From positions 991,387 to 1,055,386 of the forward strand of contig NZ_HG931173.1 of the NCBI RefSeq assembly GCF_000582785.1: a stretch of DNA of 64,000 nt, given 5' to 3'. Below are positions 41,649 to 51,071 of the stretch, piece after piece. How positions within the stretch are numbered: position 1 is the stretch's first letter; every line of letters starts with the position of its first letter. Origin of the DNA: Candidatus Blastococcus massiliensis AP3. Its GTDB lineage: Bacteria > Actinomycetota > Actinomycetes > Mycobacteriales > Geodermatophilaceae. The notes beneath the pieces are model-generated. The model had not been told where the DNA came from. It searched no databases and was given only the letters and a program-made list of their open reading frames with translations. The position numbers were made by a program, and so were the translations under genes.

Positions 41649-43148
41649 GTGGCGCGCGTGGTGGTGGTCGGCGCCGGGCTCGGCGGGCTGGCCACGGCCG
41701 CCCGGCTGGCCGCGCAGGGGCACGCCGTCACCGTGCTGGAGCAGGCCGAGCAGGTGGGCGGCAAGCTCGGCCTCCTGACCGTGGACGGGCACGTCTTCGA
41801 CACCGGCCCGAGCCTGGTCACGCTCCCCCAGGTCTACCGCGACCTCTTCTCCGCCACCGGCGCACCGCTCGAGGAGTCGGTCGACCTCGTCCGCCTCGAC
41901 CCCGCGGTGGCCTACCGGTTCGCCGACGGAACGCGACTGGACCTCCCCGGTCTCCCCGCCGCCGTGCCGGCCGCCCTCGACGGCGCCCTGGGCCCCGGAG
42001 CAGGTGCGCAGTGGTCGGCGCTGATGGCGCGCGCCGAGCGGATGTGGCAGGTCAGCGAGGGCCCCTTCCTGCGCACTCCGCTGGCCGGCGTCGCCACGCT
42101 GGCCCGCCTCGCCCGCCGGCCGGCCGACGTCGCCACCGTCGCGCCCTGGCAGTCCCTGCGCAGCCTCGGGAGGGCTTACCTCCGGCACCCCCACCTGCGG
42201 ACCCTGCTGGACCGCTACGCCACCTACTCCGGCTCCGATCCGCGCCGGGCGCCGGCGGTGCTCGCCACCGTGGCGCACGCCGAGCAGGCGTTCGGGTCCT
42301 GGTACGTGCGGGGCGGGTTGCACCGGCTGCCGCAGGCCGTGGCGGAGCGGGCCGTGGAACACGGCGCCGTGCTGCGCACCGGCTGCGCGGTGCGCCGGGT
42401 CGTCGTGACCGGCGGCCGGGCGTCGGGAGTGGAACTGGCCGCTGGCGAGGTCCTCCCCGCCGACGTCGTCGTGTCGAACGTGGACGCCGCGGCCCTCTAC
42501 GCCGACCTGGTGCCCGCCCGGGCGGCCGCGGCGCCACGGCGGGCGCTCGCCCGGACGACCCCGTCCCTGTCCGGGTTCGTGCTGCTGCTCGGGCTGCGCG
42601 GCCGGACGCCGGGGCTGGCCCACCACACCGTGCTCTTCCCCGACGACTACGACGACGAGTTCGACGCCGTCTTCGGCACCGGCCGGTACGCCGGAGGGCC
42701 ACGGCCGGTGGCCGACCCGGCCGTCTACGTCAGCGCGCCCGACGACCCGGAGCTGCGACCCGACGAGGACAGCGAGTCGTGGTTCGTGCTGGTCAACGCG
42801 CCCCGGCACGACCCTCGCCGGGGTGTCGACTGGGACGAGCCGGGCCTGGCCGAGCGGTACGCGGAGACGGTCCTGCGGAGGATGGCCGACCGGGGGCTGG
42901 ACGTCCGGGACCGCATCCGGGTGCGCACCATCCGCACCCCGGCCGACCTGGAACGGAGCACCGGCAGCGTCGGCGGGTCCATCTACGGGACGTCGAGCAA
43001 CGGCGCCCGGGCGGCGTTCCTGCGGCCCGCGAACGTGTCACCCGTGCCGGGGCTCTTCCTCGTCGGCGGCTCGGCGCACCCGGGTGGCGGGCTCCCGCTG
43101 GTGACCCTGTCCGCCGAGATCGTCGCCGGGCTGGTGGGCCCCGCCTGA
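41649..43148 (+). CDS. crtI: Phytoene desaturase (CrtI family)
   Basis: FAD-dependent carotenoid desaturase or related oxidase of 499 residues: dinucleotide motif [29 protein letters not shown] at residues 4-32, [16 protein letters not shown], and the C-terminal signature [28 protein letters not shown]. Family members include phytoene desaturases and CrtD/CrtO-like enzymes, so the exact step is uncertain, especially since crtB, crtE and other pigment genes are not next to it. Leaderless GTG 41649. Confidence 0.88.
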   Translation: MARVVVVGAGLGGLATAARLAAQGHAVTVLEQAEQVGGKLGLLTVDGHVFDTGPSLVTLPQVYRDLFSATGAPLEESVDLVRLDPAVAYRFADGTRLDLPGLPAAVPAALDGALGPGAGAQWSALMARAERMWQVSEGPFLRTPLAGVATLARLARRPADVATVAPWQSLRSLGRAYLRHPHLRTLLDRYATYSGSDPRRAPAVLATVAHAEQAFGSWYVRGGLHRLPQAVAERAVEHGAVLRTGCAVRRVVVTGGRASGVELAAGEVLPADVVVSNVDAAALYADLVPARAAAAPRRALARTTPSLSGFVLLLGLRGRTPGLAHHTVLFPDDYDDEFDAVFGTGRYAGGPRPVADPAVYVSAPDDPELRPDEDSESWFVLVNAPRHDPRRGVDWDEPGLAERYAETVLRRMADRGLDVRDRIRVRTIRTPADLERSTGSVGGSIYGTSSNGARAAFLRPANVSPVPGLFLVGGSAHPGGGLPLVTLSAEIVAGLVGPA

Positions 43149-43194
43149 GCCTCGGCCCGGTGCGCCCGCGGCGCCCACGTGCGAGGGTCGGGGG

Positions 43195-43716
43195 GTGCGT
43201 GCATACCCGCCGGCGTGCGGTCCGGAGCAGGCCCAGCTGACCGCCTTCCTGGACACCCAGCGCGAGACCGTCCTGCTCAAGGCCGACGGGCTGGAGGCCG
43301 ACCAGCTCGCCCGCCCCCTGGCACCGTCGTCGCTGACCCTCGCCGGGCTGCTCAACCACCTGGCGCGCGTCGAGGACCTCTGGTTCCAGGTGCGCTTCGC
43401 CGGCCGGCACCCGGATCCGCTCTGGGCGGGCGTCGACTGGGCGGCCGACCCCGACCACGACTTCCGCACCGCCGTGGACGTGCCGCCCGAGGAGCTGCGC
43501 CGTCGCTACCTCGACGCCATCGGCCGGAGCCGGGAGACGGTCAAGAGCACCGACACCCTCGACCAGCGCTCCGTGCGCCCTCGGTCCAACGGCCAGTACG
43601 TCGACCTGCGCTGGGTGCTGCTGCACCTGATCGAGGAGACCGCGCGGCACGCCGGCCACGCCGACCTGCTGCGGGAGGCGATCGACGGCTCCGTGGGCGA
43701 CCAGCCCCCGGGATGA
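43195..43716 (+). CDS. DinB/DUF664 family protein
   Basis: A 173-residue four-helix DinB-like protein: LLNHLARVEDLWFQVRF gives the first metal His and LLHLIEETARHAGHADLLREAIDG the paired HxxxH motif near the C-terminus. Actinobacterial members include mycothiol-dependent enzymes (maleylpyruvate isomerase type), which would suit the mshB-containing genome, but the reaction is unknown. GTG 43195 may be leaderless (GAGGGT six bases upstream). Confidence 0.85.
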   Translation: MRAYPPACGPEQAQLTAFLDTQRETVLLKADGLEADQLARPLAPSSLTLAGLLNHLARVEDLWFQVRFAGRHPDPLWAGVDWAADPDHDFRTAVDVPPEELRRRYLDAIGRSRETVKSTDTLDQRSVRPRSNGQYVDLRWVLLHLIEETARHAGHADLLREAIDGSVGDQPPG

Positions 43717-43735
43717 CGACGACGCCCGACCGGCC

Positions 43736-45202
43736 TCAGGCGCGCGCGGCCCCGTAGCCGAGCAGCGCGGCCAGGCCGAGGGCGCTCCGCGGCTGGTAGG
43801 CGGCCCGCCACAGGCCACCGTGCGCCGCCTGGCAGGCCTCGTCCTGCCACGGGTGCTCGTGCGCCGGCCCACCGCCGGTGTGCAGGTCGTGCACGAGGAG
43901 CGCGGCCATGAGGACGTTCGAGGTCGCCGGCTCGAAGATCTCGACGCCGAACCGGTGGGCACCGGCGTAAGCAGCGGCGAGCGCGCGGTTCTTCACCACC
44001 GAGCGGGTGCGCGTCGGCGGCGCCACGTTCATCGACACGGTGCTGCCGGCCGCTCGCGCCGTCGTCGCACGCCAGCGCTGCAGCCGCTTGGCCAGGGCGT
44101 AGTTGGGGCCCTGCTGGGCGACCAGGCTGTCGGCGATCCCGGGGTCGGTCCCGGGGACGTACGCGCGCTGCAGCAGTCGGCCACCGGAGACCGTGCGCAG
44201 CGGGCGGCCCAGGAGCTTCGCCGGGCGCGACCGGGCCGCGTAGGCCTGGACCGACTGCGCCACCGCGTCGGCCGGCACGGCGAAGACGTCGGTCGGCGTC
44301 GCCAGGAACGCCAGCGCGAGCTCCGGCCGGGCCCCCGCCAGCCGCACCGTGAGTGCGTCGACGGCCGTGGACACCCGCACGTTCGTCGCGCCGTCGGCGT
44401 AGACGTAGTTGCCCAGGACCGGCCGCCCGGGCAGCCCGGCCGCCCACGCGGCGACCTCGGGCACCTCGGTGATCAGGTCGGCGCCCGCGCGGCCCGGGTC
44501 CACGCCCGCCGCGGCGTCGTCGACCGGGACCAGGAGCGTGCCGGCACCACCGCGGGCGATGTCGAGGACCCGCTCCCACAGCGGCGCCCGGGGCAGGTCG
44601 ACCCCCGCGACGGTGGCACCCCAGCGCAGCAGTGCCGTGAGGGGACCCATCTCGGCCCCGGCGCCGAGGACGACCACGGTGCTGTCCGGGAGGGCCAGCC
44701 ACTCGGGGTTCGCCGCGACGGTGCGGACCGCCTCGGCGCACGTGGGCTCGATGACGCCGGAGGCCACCCAGCCGTCCAGTTGGCGCAGCAGCCCGTCGCC
44801 CCGCAGCCGCCGGCCGTGGAAGGGCAGCGACAGCTCCCGCTCCGGCTCCGCGGTGCCGCGGACCGCGACGGTGTGCAGCGCTCGACCGGCGGGGGCGCCG
44901 ACCAGGTCGGCCAGGCTCGTCTCACCCTCCGGACCGGCCACCCGCATCCGCGAGTGCAGAGCGGTCAGCCCCGCCTCGGCGACGGCCCGGGCACCCGGTG
45001 GCGAGGTCAGACCGGCCTCCACCAGCCGCCGGAAGTGGGTCAGGTAGCCACCCCGCCAGTTGGTCTCGCGCTCGGCGGCGAGCGCGCCGGCGGCGTCGAC
45101 CGGGCGCAGCGCGTCGGCGACCACGGCACGGCCCAGGGCCGCCGTGCTCCGCCGGCCGTCCGCTCCTGCGGGGAAGACGACGCCCCGCTCGTCCTCGCTC
45201 AT
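43736..45202 (-). CDS. Unrecognised 488-residue protein with Rossmann-like motif
   Basis: I do not recognise this family. What can be seen: an N-terminal helical part (1-110), a middle alpha/beta part with DSTVVVLGAGAEMGPLTALLRWG (GxGxxxG at residues 180-186) and an acidic residue at the end of the next strand (GVDLPR, Asp202), which is the pattern of a nucleotide- or SAM-binding Rossmann fold. A conserved-looking segment follows (VLGNYVYADGATNVRVSTAVDAL, SMNVAPPTRTRSVVKNRALAAAY, GVEIFEPATSNVLMAALLVHDLHTG). There is no signal peptide or membrane helix. ATG 45202 has GGAG nine bases upstream. Isolated, convergent with dinB. Confidence 0.8.
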   Translation of the reverse strand: MSEDERGVVFPAGADGRRSTAALGRAVVADALRPVDAAGALAAERETNWRGGYLTHFRRLVEAGLTSPPGARAVAEAGLTALHSRMRVAGPEGETSLADLVGAPAGRALHTVAVRGTAEPERELSLPFHGRRLRGDGLLRQLDGWVASGVIEPTCAEAVRTVAANPEWLALPDSTVVVLGAGAEMGPLTALLRWGATVAGVDLPRAPLWERVLDIARGGAGTLLVPVDDAAAGVDPGRAGADLITEVPEVAAWAAGLPGRPVLGNYVYADGATNVRVSTAVDALTVRLAGARPELALAFLATPTDVFAVPADAVAQSVQAYAARSRPAKLLGRPLRTVSGGRLLQRAYVPGTDPGIADSLVAQQGPNYALAKRLQRWRATTARAAGSTVSMNVAPPTRTRSVVKNRALAAAYAGAHRFGVEIFEPATSNVLMAALLVHDLHTGGGPAHEHPWQDEACQAAHGGLWRAAYQPRSALGLAALLGYGAARA

Positions 45203-45287
45203 GGCTGCATCTCCACGCCGTCAGCTTTCCAGTTCCACCCCGAGTCGTGCGCTCGCCTCCGCCACCCCCGTGAGGCGTCCCCGTGCG

Positions 45288-45338
45288 ACGACGCGGCCCC
45301 GGTCGCCGGCTCGTCGCCGACGGCCGGGGCCGCGTCGT
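45288..45338 (-). terminator. Terminator hairpin of the DUF3117 gene
   Basis: A perfect 15-bp stem (45288-45302 with 45324-45338) over a 21-base loop that can itself pair, downstream of the DUF3117 stop at 45379. Confidence 0.75.
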
Positions 45339-45378
45339 GCTGCGCTGCCCTGCTCCGGAGGCAGGTCGGCGCAGTCGG

Positions 45379-45546
45379 TCAGCTGGTGGCGCCCTTCAGG
45401 GCCTCCGACAGCGCCGCCGCCTCGTCGGGCGACAGCTCGACGACGAGGCGACCGCCTCCCTCGAGCGGTACGCGCATGACCAGGCCGCGGCCCTCCTTGG
45501 TCACCTCGAGGGGACCTTCACCCGTACGCGGCTTCATGGCCGCCAT
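45379..45546 (-). CDS. DUF3117 protein (Rv1211-like), 55 aa
   Basis: MAAMKPRTGEGPLEVTKEG followed by RGLVMRVPLEGGGRLVVELS and PDEAAALSEALKGATS, a highly conserved small actinobacterial protein of unknown function. ATG 45546 has GGAGG five bases upstream; an upstream ATG at 45567 would add seven residues but has no ribosome site. It lies next to tag, as in M. tuberculosis (Rv1210-Rv1211). Confidence 0.9.
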   Translation of the reverse strand: MAAMKPRTGEGPLEVTKEGRGLVMRVPLEGGGRLVVELSPDEAAALSEALKGATS

Positions 45547-45668
45547 GCGTGCCTCCTTCGCGGCCACACCGCTCCCCGCCGAGGGCGAGGGTTGGGGTGG
45601 CGTCGGTCGATGCTGTGAGCTCCGTCAATGATCCCGTATGCCACGCCGTCGTCCAACACGAGCCCCTA

Positions 45669-46211
45669 TCAGGGGAACGCCCGGAAGCAGTCGGCGACGT
45701 GATCGTCGACCATCCCGGTCGCCTGCATGAGCGCGTACGCCGTCGTGGGACCCACGAAGACGAAGCCCCGGCGCTTGAGTTCGCGCGCCATCGCCACCGA
45801 CTCGGGGCTGGTCGCAGGCACGTCGGCGAGGGTGGCCGGCCGGGTACGCGGCCCCGAGGGCGCGAAGGACCACAGCAGGTCCGACAGGCCTTCGGGCTGC
45901 TGCCGGGCGGTCCGTGCGTTGCGGACGGTCGCGGCGATCTTGGCCCGGTTGCGCACGATGCCCGCGTCGGCCATCAGGCGCGCCTCGTCGTCGGCGTCGA
46001 ACTCCGCGACCGCGTCGATCGAGAAGTTCGCGAACGCGGCCCGGAACGCAGGGCGCTTGCGCAGGATGGTGAGCCACGAGAGCCCGGACTGGAACGCCTC
46101 GAGGCAGAGCCGCTCGAAGAGGGCGTCGTCGCCGCGCAGGGGCCTCCCCCACTCCTCGTCGTGGTAGGTGACGTACTCGGGAGCGGACTCCCCCCAGGCG
46201 CAGCGCTGCAC
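45669..46211 (-). CDS. tag: DNA-3-methyladenine glycosylase I
   Basis: Base-excision enzyme removing 3-methyladenine from DNA. The 180-residue protein has the Tag signature: zinc ligand Cys4 in QRCAWG, His17 in TYHDEEWGRPLRGD, catalytic region FERLCLEAFQSGLSWLTILRKRPAFRAAF, and the C-terminal FVGPTTAYALMQATGMVDDHVADCF with the remaining zinc ligands His and Cys. GTG 46211 is leaderless. Last gene of the dapE-led strand run, with its own promoter. Confidence 0.95.
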   Translation of the reverse strand: MQRCAWGESAPEYVTYHDEEWGRPLRGDDALFERLCLEAFQSGLSWLTILRKRPAFRAAFANFSIDAVAEFDADDEARLMADAGIVRNRAKIAATVRNARTARQQPEGLSDLLWSFAPSGPRTRPATLADVPATSPESVAMARELKRRGFVFVGPTTAYALMQATGMVDDHVADCFRAFP

Positions 46212-46218
46212 GTCGGCG

Positions 46219-46224
46219 ACCGTA
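46219..46224 (-). promoter_or_regulatory. Leaderless -10 box for tag
   Basis: TACGGT on the minus strand, seven bases before GTG 46211. Confidence 0.45.
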
Positions 46225-46242
46225 GCGGCCGGCACCGACAGG

Positions 46243-47148
46243 TCAGCGGGCCGCCGCGTCGAGCGCCTCGCCGGCGGGTGCGGGAGCCGCCGCACCGCTG
46301 CGACTCGTGGCGAGGACGCAGCCGACCAGCACCAGCGGGAGCCCCAGGGTGATGCCCAGGGTGAACGGCTCGTCGAGCAGCAGGACGCCGAGCAGCACCG
46401 CCACCACCGGGTTGACGAAGGTGATCACCAGGGCACGCTGCGGCCCCACCTCGCGGATGAGCGAGAAGAACAGCGCCAGTGCCAGCGCGGTGCAGACCAC
46501 CCCCAGCGCGAGCAGCGCCAGCAGCGCCTCGCCCGACGCCTCGGCAGCCCCCCCGAGCTGCGGGACGGCGAACGGCGCGTAGACCAGCGCGGTGACCGTC
46601 AGGGCGACGGAGGCTGCGGCGACCCCCGGCACCCCGGGCAGCTTGCGGCTGACCACCATCGGCGCGGTCGCGTACCCGACGACGACGCCCGCGACGGCGA
46701 GGACCGGCCACAGGTGGGCGCCCTCCACGTCCAGACCGAGCAGCGCGGTGATCCCGAGGACCCCGATGCCGAGGCCGAGCAGCCGCACCGGGGTCAGTCG
46801 GTCCTCCTCCCCGGCCACCCGCGCGGCCACCGCGGCGACGAAGGGCACACCGGCCACCAGCAGCCCGGTGAGCGAACTGGACAGCGACTGCTCGGCGTAC
46901 GACAGCAGCAGCCACGGCGCGGTCATCTCCAGCACGGTGAAGGCCAGCAGCCAGCGCCAGTGCCGCAGCGCCGTCCGCAGGTGTCCGGCGCGGAGCGTCC
47001 ACGGCAGCAGCAGCGCCGCACCGATCGCGCAGCGGGCGAAGACCACGACGACCGGTGACACCTCGCCCACGGCGACCTTGATCAGCAGGTAGGGGACCCC
47101 CCAGATGACCGCCATGGCCAGGAACAGCGCCCACCCGCGGCGGCTCAC
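46243..47148 (-). CDS. EamA/DMT family transporter
   Basis: A 301-residue ten-helix exporter with two EamA repeats: WALFLAMAVIWGVPYLLIKVAVGEVSP in helix 1 and LIREVGPQRALVITFVNPVVAVLLGVLLLDEPFT near the end, the second-repeat signature. Substrate unknown. GTG 47148 overlaps the SRPBCC stop in GTGA. Confidence 0.9.
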   Translation of the reverse strand: MSRRGWALFLAMAVIWGVPYLLIKVAVGEVSPVVVVFARCAIGAALLLPWTLRAGHLRTALRHWRWLLAFTVLEMTAPWLLLSYAEQSLSSSLTGLLVAGVPFVAAVAARVAGEEDRLTPVRLLGLGIGVLGITALLGLDVEGAHLWPVLAVAGVVVGYATAPMVVSRKLPGVPGVAAASVALTVTALVYAPFAVPQLGGAAEASGEALLALLALGVVCTALALALFFSLIREVGPQRALVITFVNPVVAVLLGVLLLDEPFTLGITLGLPLVLVGCVLATSRSGAAAPAPAGEALDAAAR

Positions 47149-47624
47149 CGGGCGGGCGTTCCGCCCGGCCGGGCCGCCACCGCCGCGAAGCGGCGCAGCG
47201 AGCGGCGCACGCCCCACCGGACGAAGGGTCGGACGGCGTACCACCCCGGCGTGAGGAACACCCCGAACCAGCCCCACGGCAGGTAGAACCGCTCGGTCCA
47301 GACGAAGGTGGCGTGCTCGCCGCGCGGCTCGATCTCGAAGATCCCCGGACCCCGGATGACGCGTCCGGTGTGCTGCACCTCGACCAGCCGCGGCGGTTCC
47401 CACTTCGTGATCACCATCGTGTCGAGCAGACCCACGTGCCGTCCGCCGGGCAGGGGCAGCCCGGTGCGCGCCACGAGCCGCCCGCCGACGCCCTGCGCCG
47501 GCCCGTCGACGGTCTGCACGTCGGTGGCGACCATCCACTCGCCCTGTCCCACCCAGTCGGTGAGCACCTCCCACACGCGCCCCGGCGTCGCCTCGACGTC
47601 GATCCGCTCGACCAGTTCAGGCAT
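47145..47624 (-). CDS. SRPBCC family protein
   Basis: A 159-residue START-like fold: VERIDVEATPGRVWEVLTDWVGQGEWM at the start, then GPGIFEIEPRGEHATFVWTERFYLPWGWFG, ending in an amphipathic, basic helix. Ligand unknown. ATG 47624 lies eight bases inside the preceding gene and the end overlaps the transporter gene, so it is translationally coupled on both sides. Confidence 0.87.
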   Translation of the reverse strand: MPELVERIDVEATPGRVWEVLTDWVGQGEWMVATDVQTVDGPAQGVGGRLVARTGLPLPGGRHVGLLDTMVITKWEPPRLVEVQHTGRVIRGPGIFEIEPRGEHATFVWTERFYLPWGWFGVFLTPGWYAVRPFVRWGVRRSLRRFAAVAARPGGTPAR

Positions 47625-47982
47625 GCGGGTTCTCCTCGTCGTCGCGCGCGGGTGTGCGATCGCTCTTCAGCTCGTCGGTGGCGACCGGATGCAGCCGCTC
47701 GGTCAGTGCGGCGATCTCGGCGTCGCGCTCGTCCAGCGTCCGGGCGAACTGGTCGAGCAGCCAGTCGACCTCGCTCATCCGGTAGCCGCGCAGGGTGACC
47801 GTCATCCGCAGCGCCCGCACGTCGTCGCCGGTGACGGGGCGGGCCACGGGCAGCTGCACGGGCGACCGGTCCGGGTCGGCCGGCGGCCGGGTCTCCCCGC
47901 GCCCCATCAGCAGGGATGCGCCGAGGAAGAGCAGTGCGGCGACGACGAGGACACCGACGACGAAGAGGACGACGTCGAGCAC
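47617..47982 (-). CDS. DivIVA-domain membrane-anchored protein (Rv1209-like)
   Basis: A 121-residue protein: one N-terminal membrane helix (DVVLFVVGVLVVAALLFLGASLL, residues 3-25), a Pro-rich linker, and a DivIVA-like helix pair containing VTLRGYRMSEVDWLLDQFARTLDERDAEIAAL. DivIVA proteins mark curved or polar membrane and guide wall growth; this short form has no assigned role. Its GTG stands one base after the LOG stop. Matches Rv1209 in position near tag. Confidence 0.85.
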   Translation of the reverse strand: MLDVVLFVVGVLVVAALLFLGASLLMGRGETRPPADPDRSPVQLPVARPVTGDDVRALRMTVTLRGYRMSEVDWLLDQFARTLDERDAEIAALTERLHPVATDELKSDRTPARDDEENPHA

Positions 47983-47983
47983 G

Positions 47984-48832
47984 TCAGGCGTCGGACGGCC
48001 CGAGCGGCGCCCGCATCCCGCCGCCGCCTTCGCCCGATGCCGTCCGGGCGGCCTCGGCGGCCTGGATCGCCGCGACCACCTCGCCGACGTCGTCGGTGAC
48101 GGTGAGCAGGTCCAGGTCGGTCGGGCTGATCGTGCCGGTCGCGGCCATGGTGTTGCGGACCCAGTCGATGAGGCCCGACCAGTAGGCGGTGTCGTACAGG
48201 ATGACCGGGAAGCGGGTCACCTTGCGCGTCTGCACCAGCGTCAGCGCCTCGAACAGCTCGTCCAGGGTGCCGAAGCCGCCGGGCAGGATCACGAACGCCT
48301 GCGCGTACTTCACGAACATCGTCTTGCGGACGAAGAAGTAGCGGAAGGAGATGCCGACGTCGACCCACTCATTGAGCTCCTGCTCGAACGGCAGCTCGAT
48401 GCCCAGGCCGACCGACAGCCCTCCGGCCTCGCACGCCCCCCGGTTGGCCGCCTCCATGACCCCCGGGCCGCCGCCGGTGATCACCGCGTAGCCCGCCTCC
48501 GCGAGCGCCGCCCCGACGGCCACGCCGGCCGCGTAGTGCGGGTGGTCGGCCGGCGTGCGGGCGCTGCCGAAGACGCTCACCGCGCGCGGCAGCTCGGAGA
48601 GGAGACCGAAGCCCTCGACGAACTCGGACTGGATCCTCAGGACGCGCCACGGGTCCGTGTGGACCCAGTCCGTGGGCCCGCGCCGGTCGAGCAGCCGCTG
48701 GTCGGTCGTCGTCCCCACCGTCCGGGGATCGGGCTCTCCACCGCGCAGCAGCACGGGGCCGCGGTGCCGCGCCGGGCGCTCGCGCGGGGCAGCCTGCGGC
48801 TGGGGGTCCTGCGGGCCGGGTGGGACGGTCAT
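47984..48832 (-). CDS. TIGR00730 Rossmann protein (LOG family)
   Basis: A 282-residue nucleoside-5'-monophosphate phosphoribohydrolase-like protein. Core motifs: [34 protein letters not shown] and the LOG signature [12 protein letters not shown]. Family members cleave cytokinin-type nucleotide monophosphates; M. tuberculosis Rv1205 is one. An N-terminal extension of about 55 residues contains [34 protein letters not shown], common in Actinobacteria. ATG 48832 overlaps the dapE stop (ATGA). Confidence 0.9.
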   Translation of the reverse strand: MTVPPGPQDPQPQAAPRERPARHRGPVLLRGGEPDPRTVGTTTDQRLLDRRGPTDWVHTDPWRVLRIQSEFVEGFGLLSELPRAVSVFGSARTPADHPHYAAGVAVGAALAEAGYAVITGGGPGVMEAANRGACEAGGLSVGLGIELPFEQELNEWVDVGISFRYFFVRKTMFVKYAQAFVILPGGFGTLDELFEALTLVQTRKVTRFPVILYDTAYWSGLIDWVRNTMAATGTISPTDLDLLTVTDDVGEVVAAIQAAEAARTASGEGGGGMRAPLGPSDA

Positions 48833-49941
48833 GCGGTGCTCCCGGACAGGTAGGCGGTCAGGGCGTCCTCCGCCGGCTGCAACCGGTCGACCAGGACGTG
48901 CTCCTCGCGGGTGTGCGCCAGGGTGGGGTCCCCCGGCCCGTAGTTGAGCGCGGGGATGCCGAAGGCGGCGAACCGGGCGACGTCGGTCCAGCCGAGCTTG
49001 GCCCGCGCCGGACGGCCGACGGCGGCGACGAACGCGGCGGCGGCGGGCTCGGAGAGCCCGGGCAGCGCACCGCCGGCGTTGTCGACGACGGTGAGCGTCG
49101 CGCCGGCGGCGGTCGCGTCGGCGAACACCTCGCGCACGTGCGCCTCGGCGGCGTCCTCGTCCCGGTCGGGCGCGTAGCGGAAGTTGACCGTGAGTGCCGC
49201 CTCGTCGGGGATCACGTTGCCGGCGACGCCACCGGAGATGCCCACGGCGTTGAGCCCTTCCCGGTACAGGCAGCCGTCGATCTCCACCTCGCGCGGCCGG
49301 TAGGCGGCCAGCGCGGTGACCGCACCGGTCAGCGCGTGGATCGCGTTCACGCCGAGCCAGCTGCGGGCGCTGTGCGCCCGGTGGCCCGTCGTCTCCAGCA
49401 CCGCCCGCAGCGTGCCCTGGCAGCCCCCCTCGATCTCGCCGTCGGTGGGCTCCATGAGGATCGCGAGGTCGCCGTAGAGCCAGCCGCGCCGCTCCCGGGC
49501 CACCCGGCCCAGGCCGTTCCTGGCCGACTCCACCTCCTCGTTGTCGTAGAAGACGAAGGTGAGGTCGTGCGCGGGCTGCGCGCCCGGGACGCCGAACCGC
49601 GCCGCGAGCCGCAGCATCACCGCGTCGCCGGACTTCATGTCGCTGGTGCCGCAGCCGTAGAGGCGGCCGGTGGCCTCGTCGAGCCGGCTGGGCACGTTGT
49701 CGGCGATCGGCACCGTGTCCAGGTGCCCGGCGAGGACGACGCGGGTGGGCCGGCCGAGGTTGGTCCGGGCGAGCACGGCGTCGCCGATCCGCTCGACCTC
49801 CAGACCGCCCAGGGCGCGCAGCGCCGCCTCCACCGCGTCGGCCAGCGGCCCTTCGCTGCCGGAGACCGACGGGGCGTCGACGAGCGCCCGGGTCACCGCG
49901 AGGACGTCGGCGGAGAGGTCGAGCGGCGGCAGGGTGCTCAC
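48829..49941 (-). CDS. dapE: Succinyl-diaminopimelate desuccinylase
   Basis: M20-family zinc hydrolase releasing LL-diaminopimelate and succinate in lysine/peptidoglycan synthesis. The 370-residue protein carries the zinc/catalytic motifs [24 protein letters not shown] and YDNEEVES, a dimerisation lid domain with [15 protein letters not shown], and a final LAHTREEHV histidine. GTG 49941 is leaderless. Heads a run of overlapping genes (dapE-LOG-DivIVA-like-SRPBCC-EamA) and diverges from dapD. Confidence 0.93.
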   Translation of the reverse strand: MSTLPPLDLSADVLAVTRALVDAPSVSGSEGPLADAVEAALRALGGLEVERIGDAVLARTNLGRPTRVVLAGHLDTVPIADNVPSRLDEATGRLYGCGTSDMKSGDAVMLRLAARFGVPGAQPAHDLTFVFYDNEEVESARNGLGRVARERRGWLYGDLAILMEPTDGEIEGGCQGTLRAVLETTGHRAHSARSWLGVNAIHALTGAVTALAAYRPREVEIDGCLYREGLNAVGISGGVAGNVIPDEAALTVNFRYAPDRDEDAAEAHVREVFADATAAGATLTVVDNAGGALPGLSEPAAAAFVAAVGRPARAKLGWTDVARFAAFGIPALNYGPGDPTLAHTREEHVLVDRLQPAEDALTAYLSGSTA

Positions 49942-49949
49942 GGTCGGGA

Positions 49950-49955
49950 AGCCTA
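49950..49955 (-). promoter_or_regulatory. Leaderless -10 box for dapE
   Basis: TAGGCT on the minus strand, eight bases before GTG 49941. Confidence 0.45.
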
Positions 49956-50041
49956 AGGGTGACGTGCCCGAGCGGCCCGCCTGCAGGTGTCCGCCACGAG
50001 CCGGCGAGTGGTCGGGGCGGCAGGCGGGTCCCGCCACTGGG

Positions 50042-50047
50042 TAGCGT
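50042..50047 (+). promoter_or_regulatory. Leaderless -10 box for dapD
   Basis: TAGCGT, seven bases before GTG 50055. Confidence 0.45.
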
Positions 50048-50054
50048 CGACGGG

Positions 50055-51038
50055 GTGACTGACGCAGCGTCCGCCCCCGTCTCCGCCGTGGCCGCCGGTC
50101 TGGCGACCGTGACCCCGTCCGGCACCGTGCTCGACACCTGGTACCCCGAGCCCCGGCTCGGGGCGCCCGAGGGCGCCTCCACCGGGACGATGCGGCTCGG
50201 CGCGCTGGAGCTGGCCGGGGAGCTCGGCCCCGACTACGGCGGCCTGGTGCGCAGGGACGAGGCCCGGGGCGTCGAGGTCATCGCCGTCCGCACGGTCATC
50301 GCCGACCTGTCCGAACCCGCCGTCGACACGCACGACGTCTGGCTGCGGTTGCACCTGCTCTCCCACCGCCTGATCCAGCCACACGGCGCGAACATGACCG
50401 GCATCTTCGGCCTGCTCACCAACGTGGCGTGGACCAGCGCCGGTCCGGTCGAGGCGGCCGGATTCAACGCGCACCGGCTGCGCGCCGCCGTCGGGCACGT
50501 CACCGTGTTCGGAGTCGACAAGTTCCCCCGGATGGTCGACTACGTCATCCCGTCGGGCGTCCGCATCGCCGACGCCGACCGGGTGCGCCTGGGCGCCCAC
50601 CTCGCCGAGGGCACCACGGTCATGCACGAGGGCTTCGTGAACTTCAACGCCGGCACGCTCGGCCCCTCCATGGTCGAGGGCCGGATCAGCGCCGGTGTCG
50701 TGGTGGGCGCCGACAGCGACATCGGCGGCAGCGCGTCGATCATGGGCACCCTCTCCGGCGGCGGTACCGAGGTGATCTCGGTCGGCACCGGTTGCCTCCT
50801 CGGTGCCAACTCGGGCATCGGCATCTCGCTCGGGAACGACTGCATCGTCGAGGCCGGCTGCTACGTCACCGCGGGCTCGCGGATCACGCTGCCGGACGGC
50901 TCGGTGGTCAAGGGCAAGGAGCTCTCCGGCCGCGACGGGCTGCTGTTCCGGCGCAACAGCGTCAGCGGCGCCCTCGAGGCCGTCGACCGGACGGGGCGCG
51001 CCTGGGGCGCGCTCAACTCCGAGCTGCACGCCAACTGA
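50055..51038 (+). CDS. dapD: Tetrahydrodipicolinate N-succinyltransferase
   Basis: Transfers succinyl from succinyl-CoA to tetrahydrodipicolinate. The 327-residue protein is of the actinobacterial DapD class: N-domain, then a left-handed beta-helix with hexapeptide repeats ([45 protein letters not shown]) and the metal/trimer region [20 protein letters not shown]. The C-terminal part is [20 protein letters not shown]. Leaderless GTG 50055. It diverges from dapE, the two encoding consecutive parts of the succinylase route. Confidence 0.93.
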   Translation: MTDAASAPVSAVAAGLATVTPSGTVLDTWYPEPRLGAPEGASTGTMRLGALELAGELGPDYGGLVRRDEARGVEVIAVRTVIADLSEPAVDTHDVWLRLHLLSHRLIQPHGANMTGIFGLLTNVAWTSAGPVEAAGFNAHRLRAAVGHVTVFGVDKFPRMVDYVIPSGVRIADADRVRLGAHLAEGTTVMHEGFVNFNAGTLGPSMVEGRISAGVVVGADSDIGGSASIMGTLSGGGTEVISVGTGCLLGANSGIGISLGNDCIVEAGCYVTAGSRITLPDGSVVKGKELSGRDGLLFRRNSVSGALEAVDRTGRAWGALNSELHAN

Positions 51039-51071
51039 ATCGGGGCTCAGGAAACCGTCAGGAAGGCGACA

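Noticed and set aside
39555-42809. 1084-residue minus-strand open frame over the radical SAM, phosphatase and crtI genes
   Set aside because: Antisense shadow of three well-supported plus-strand genes; Gly/Arg/His-rich composition without domains, expected at this GC content.
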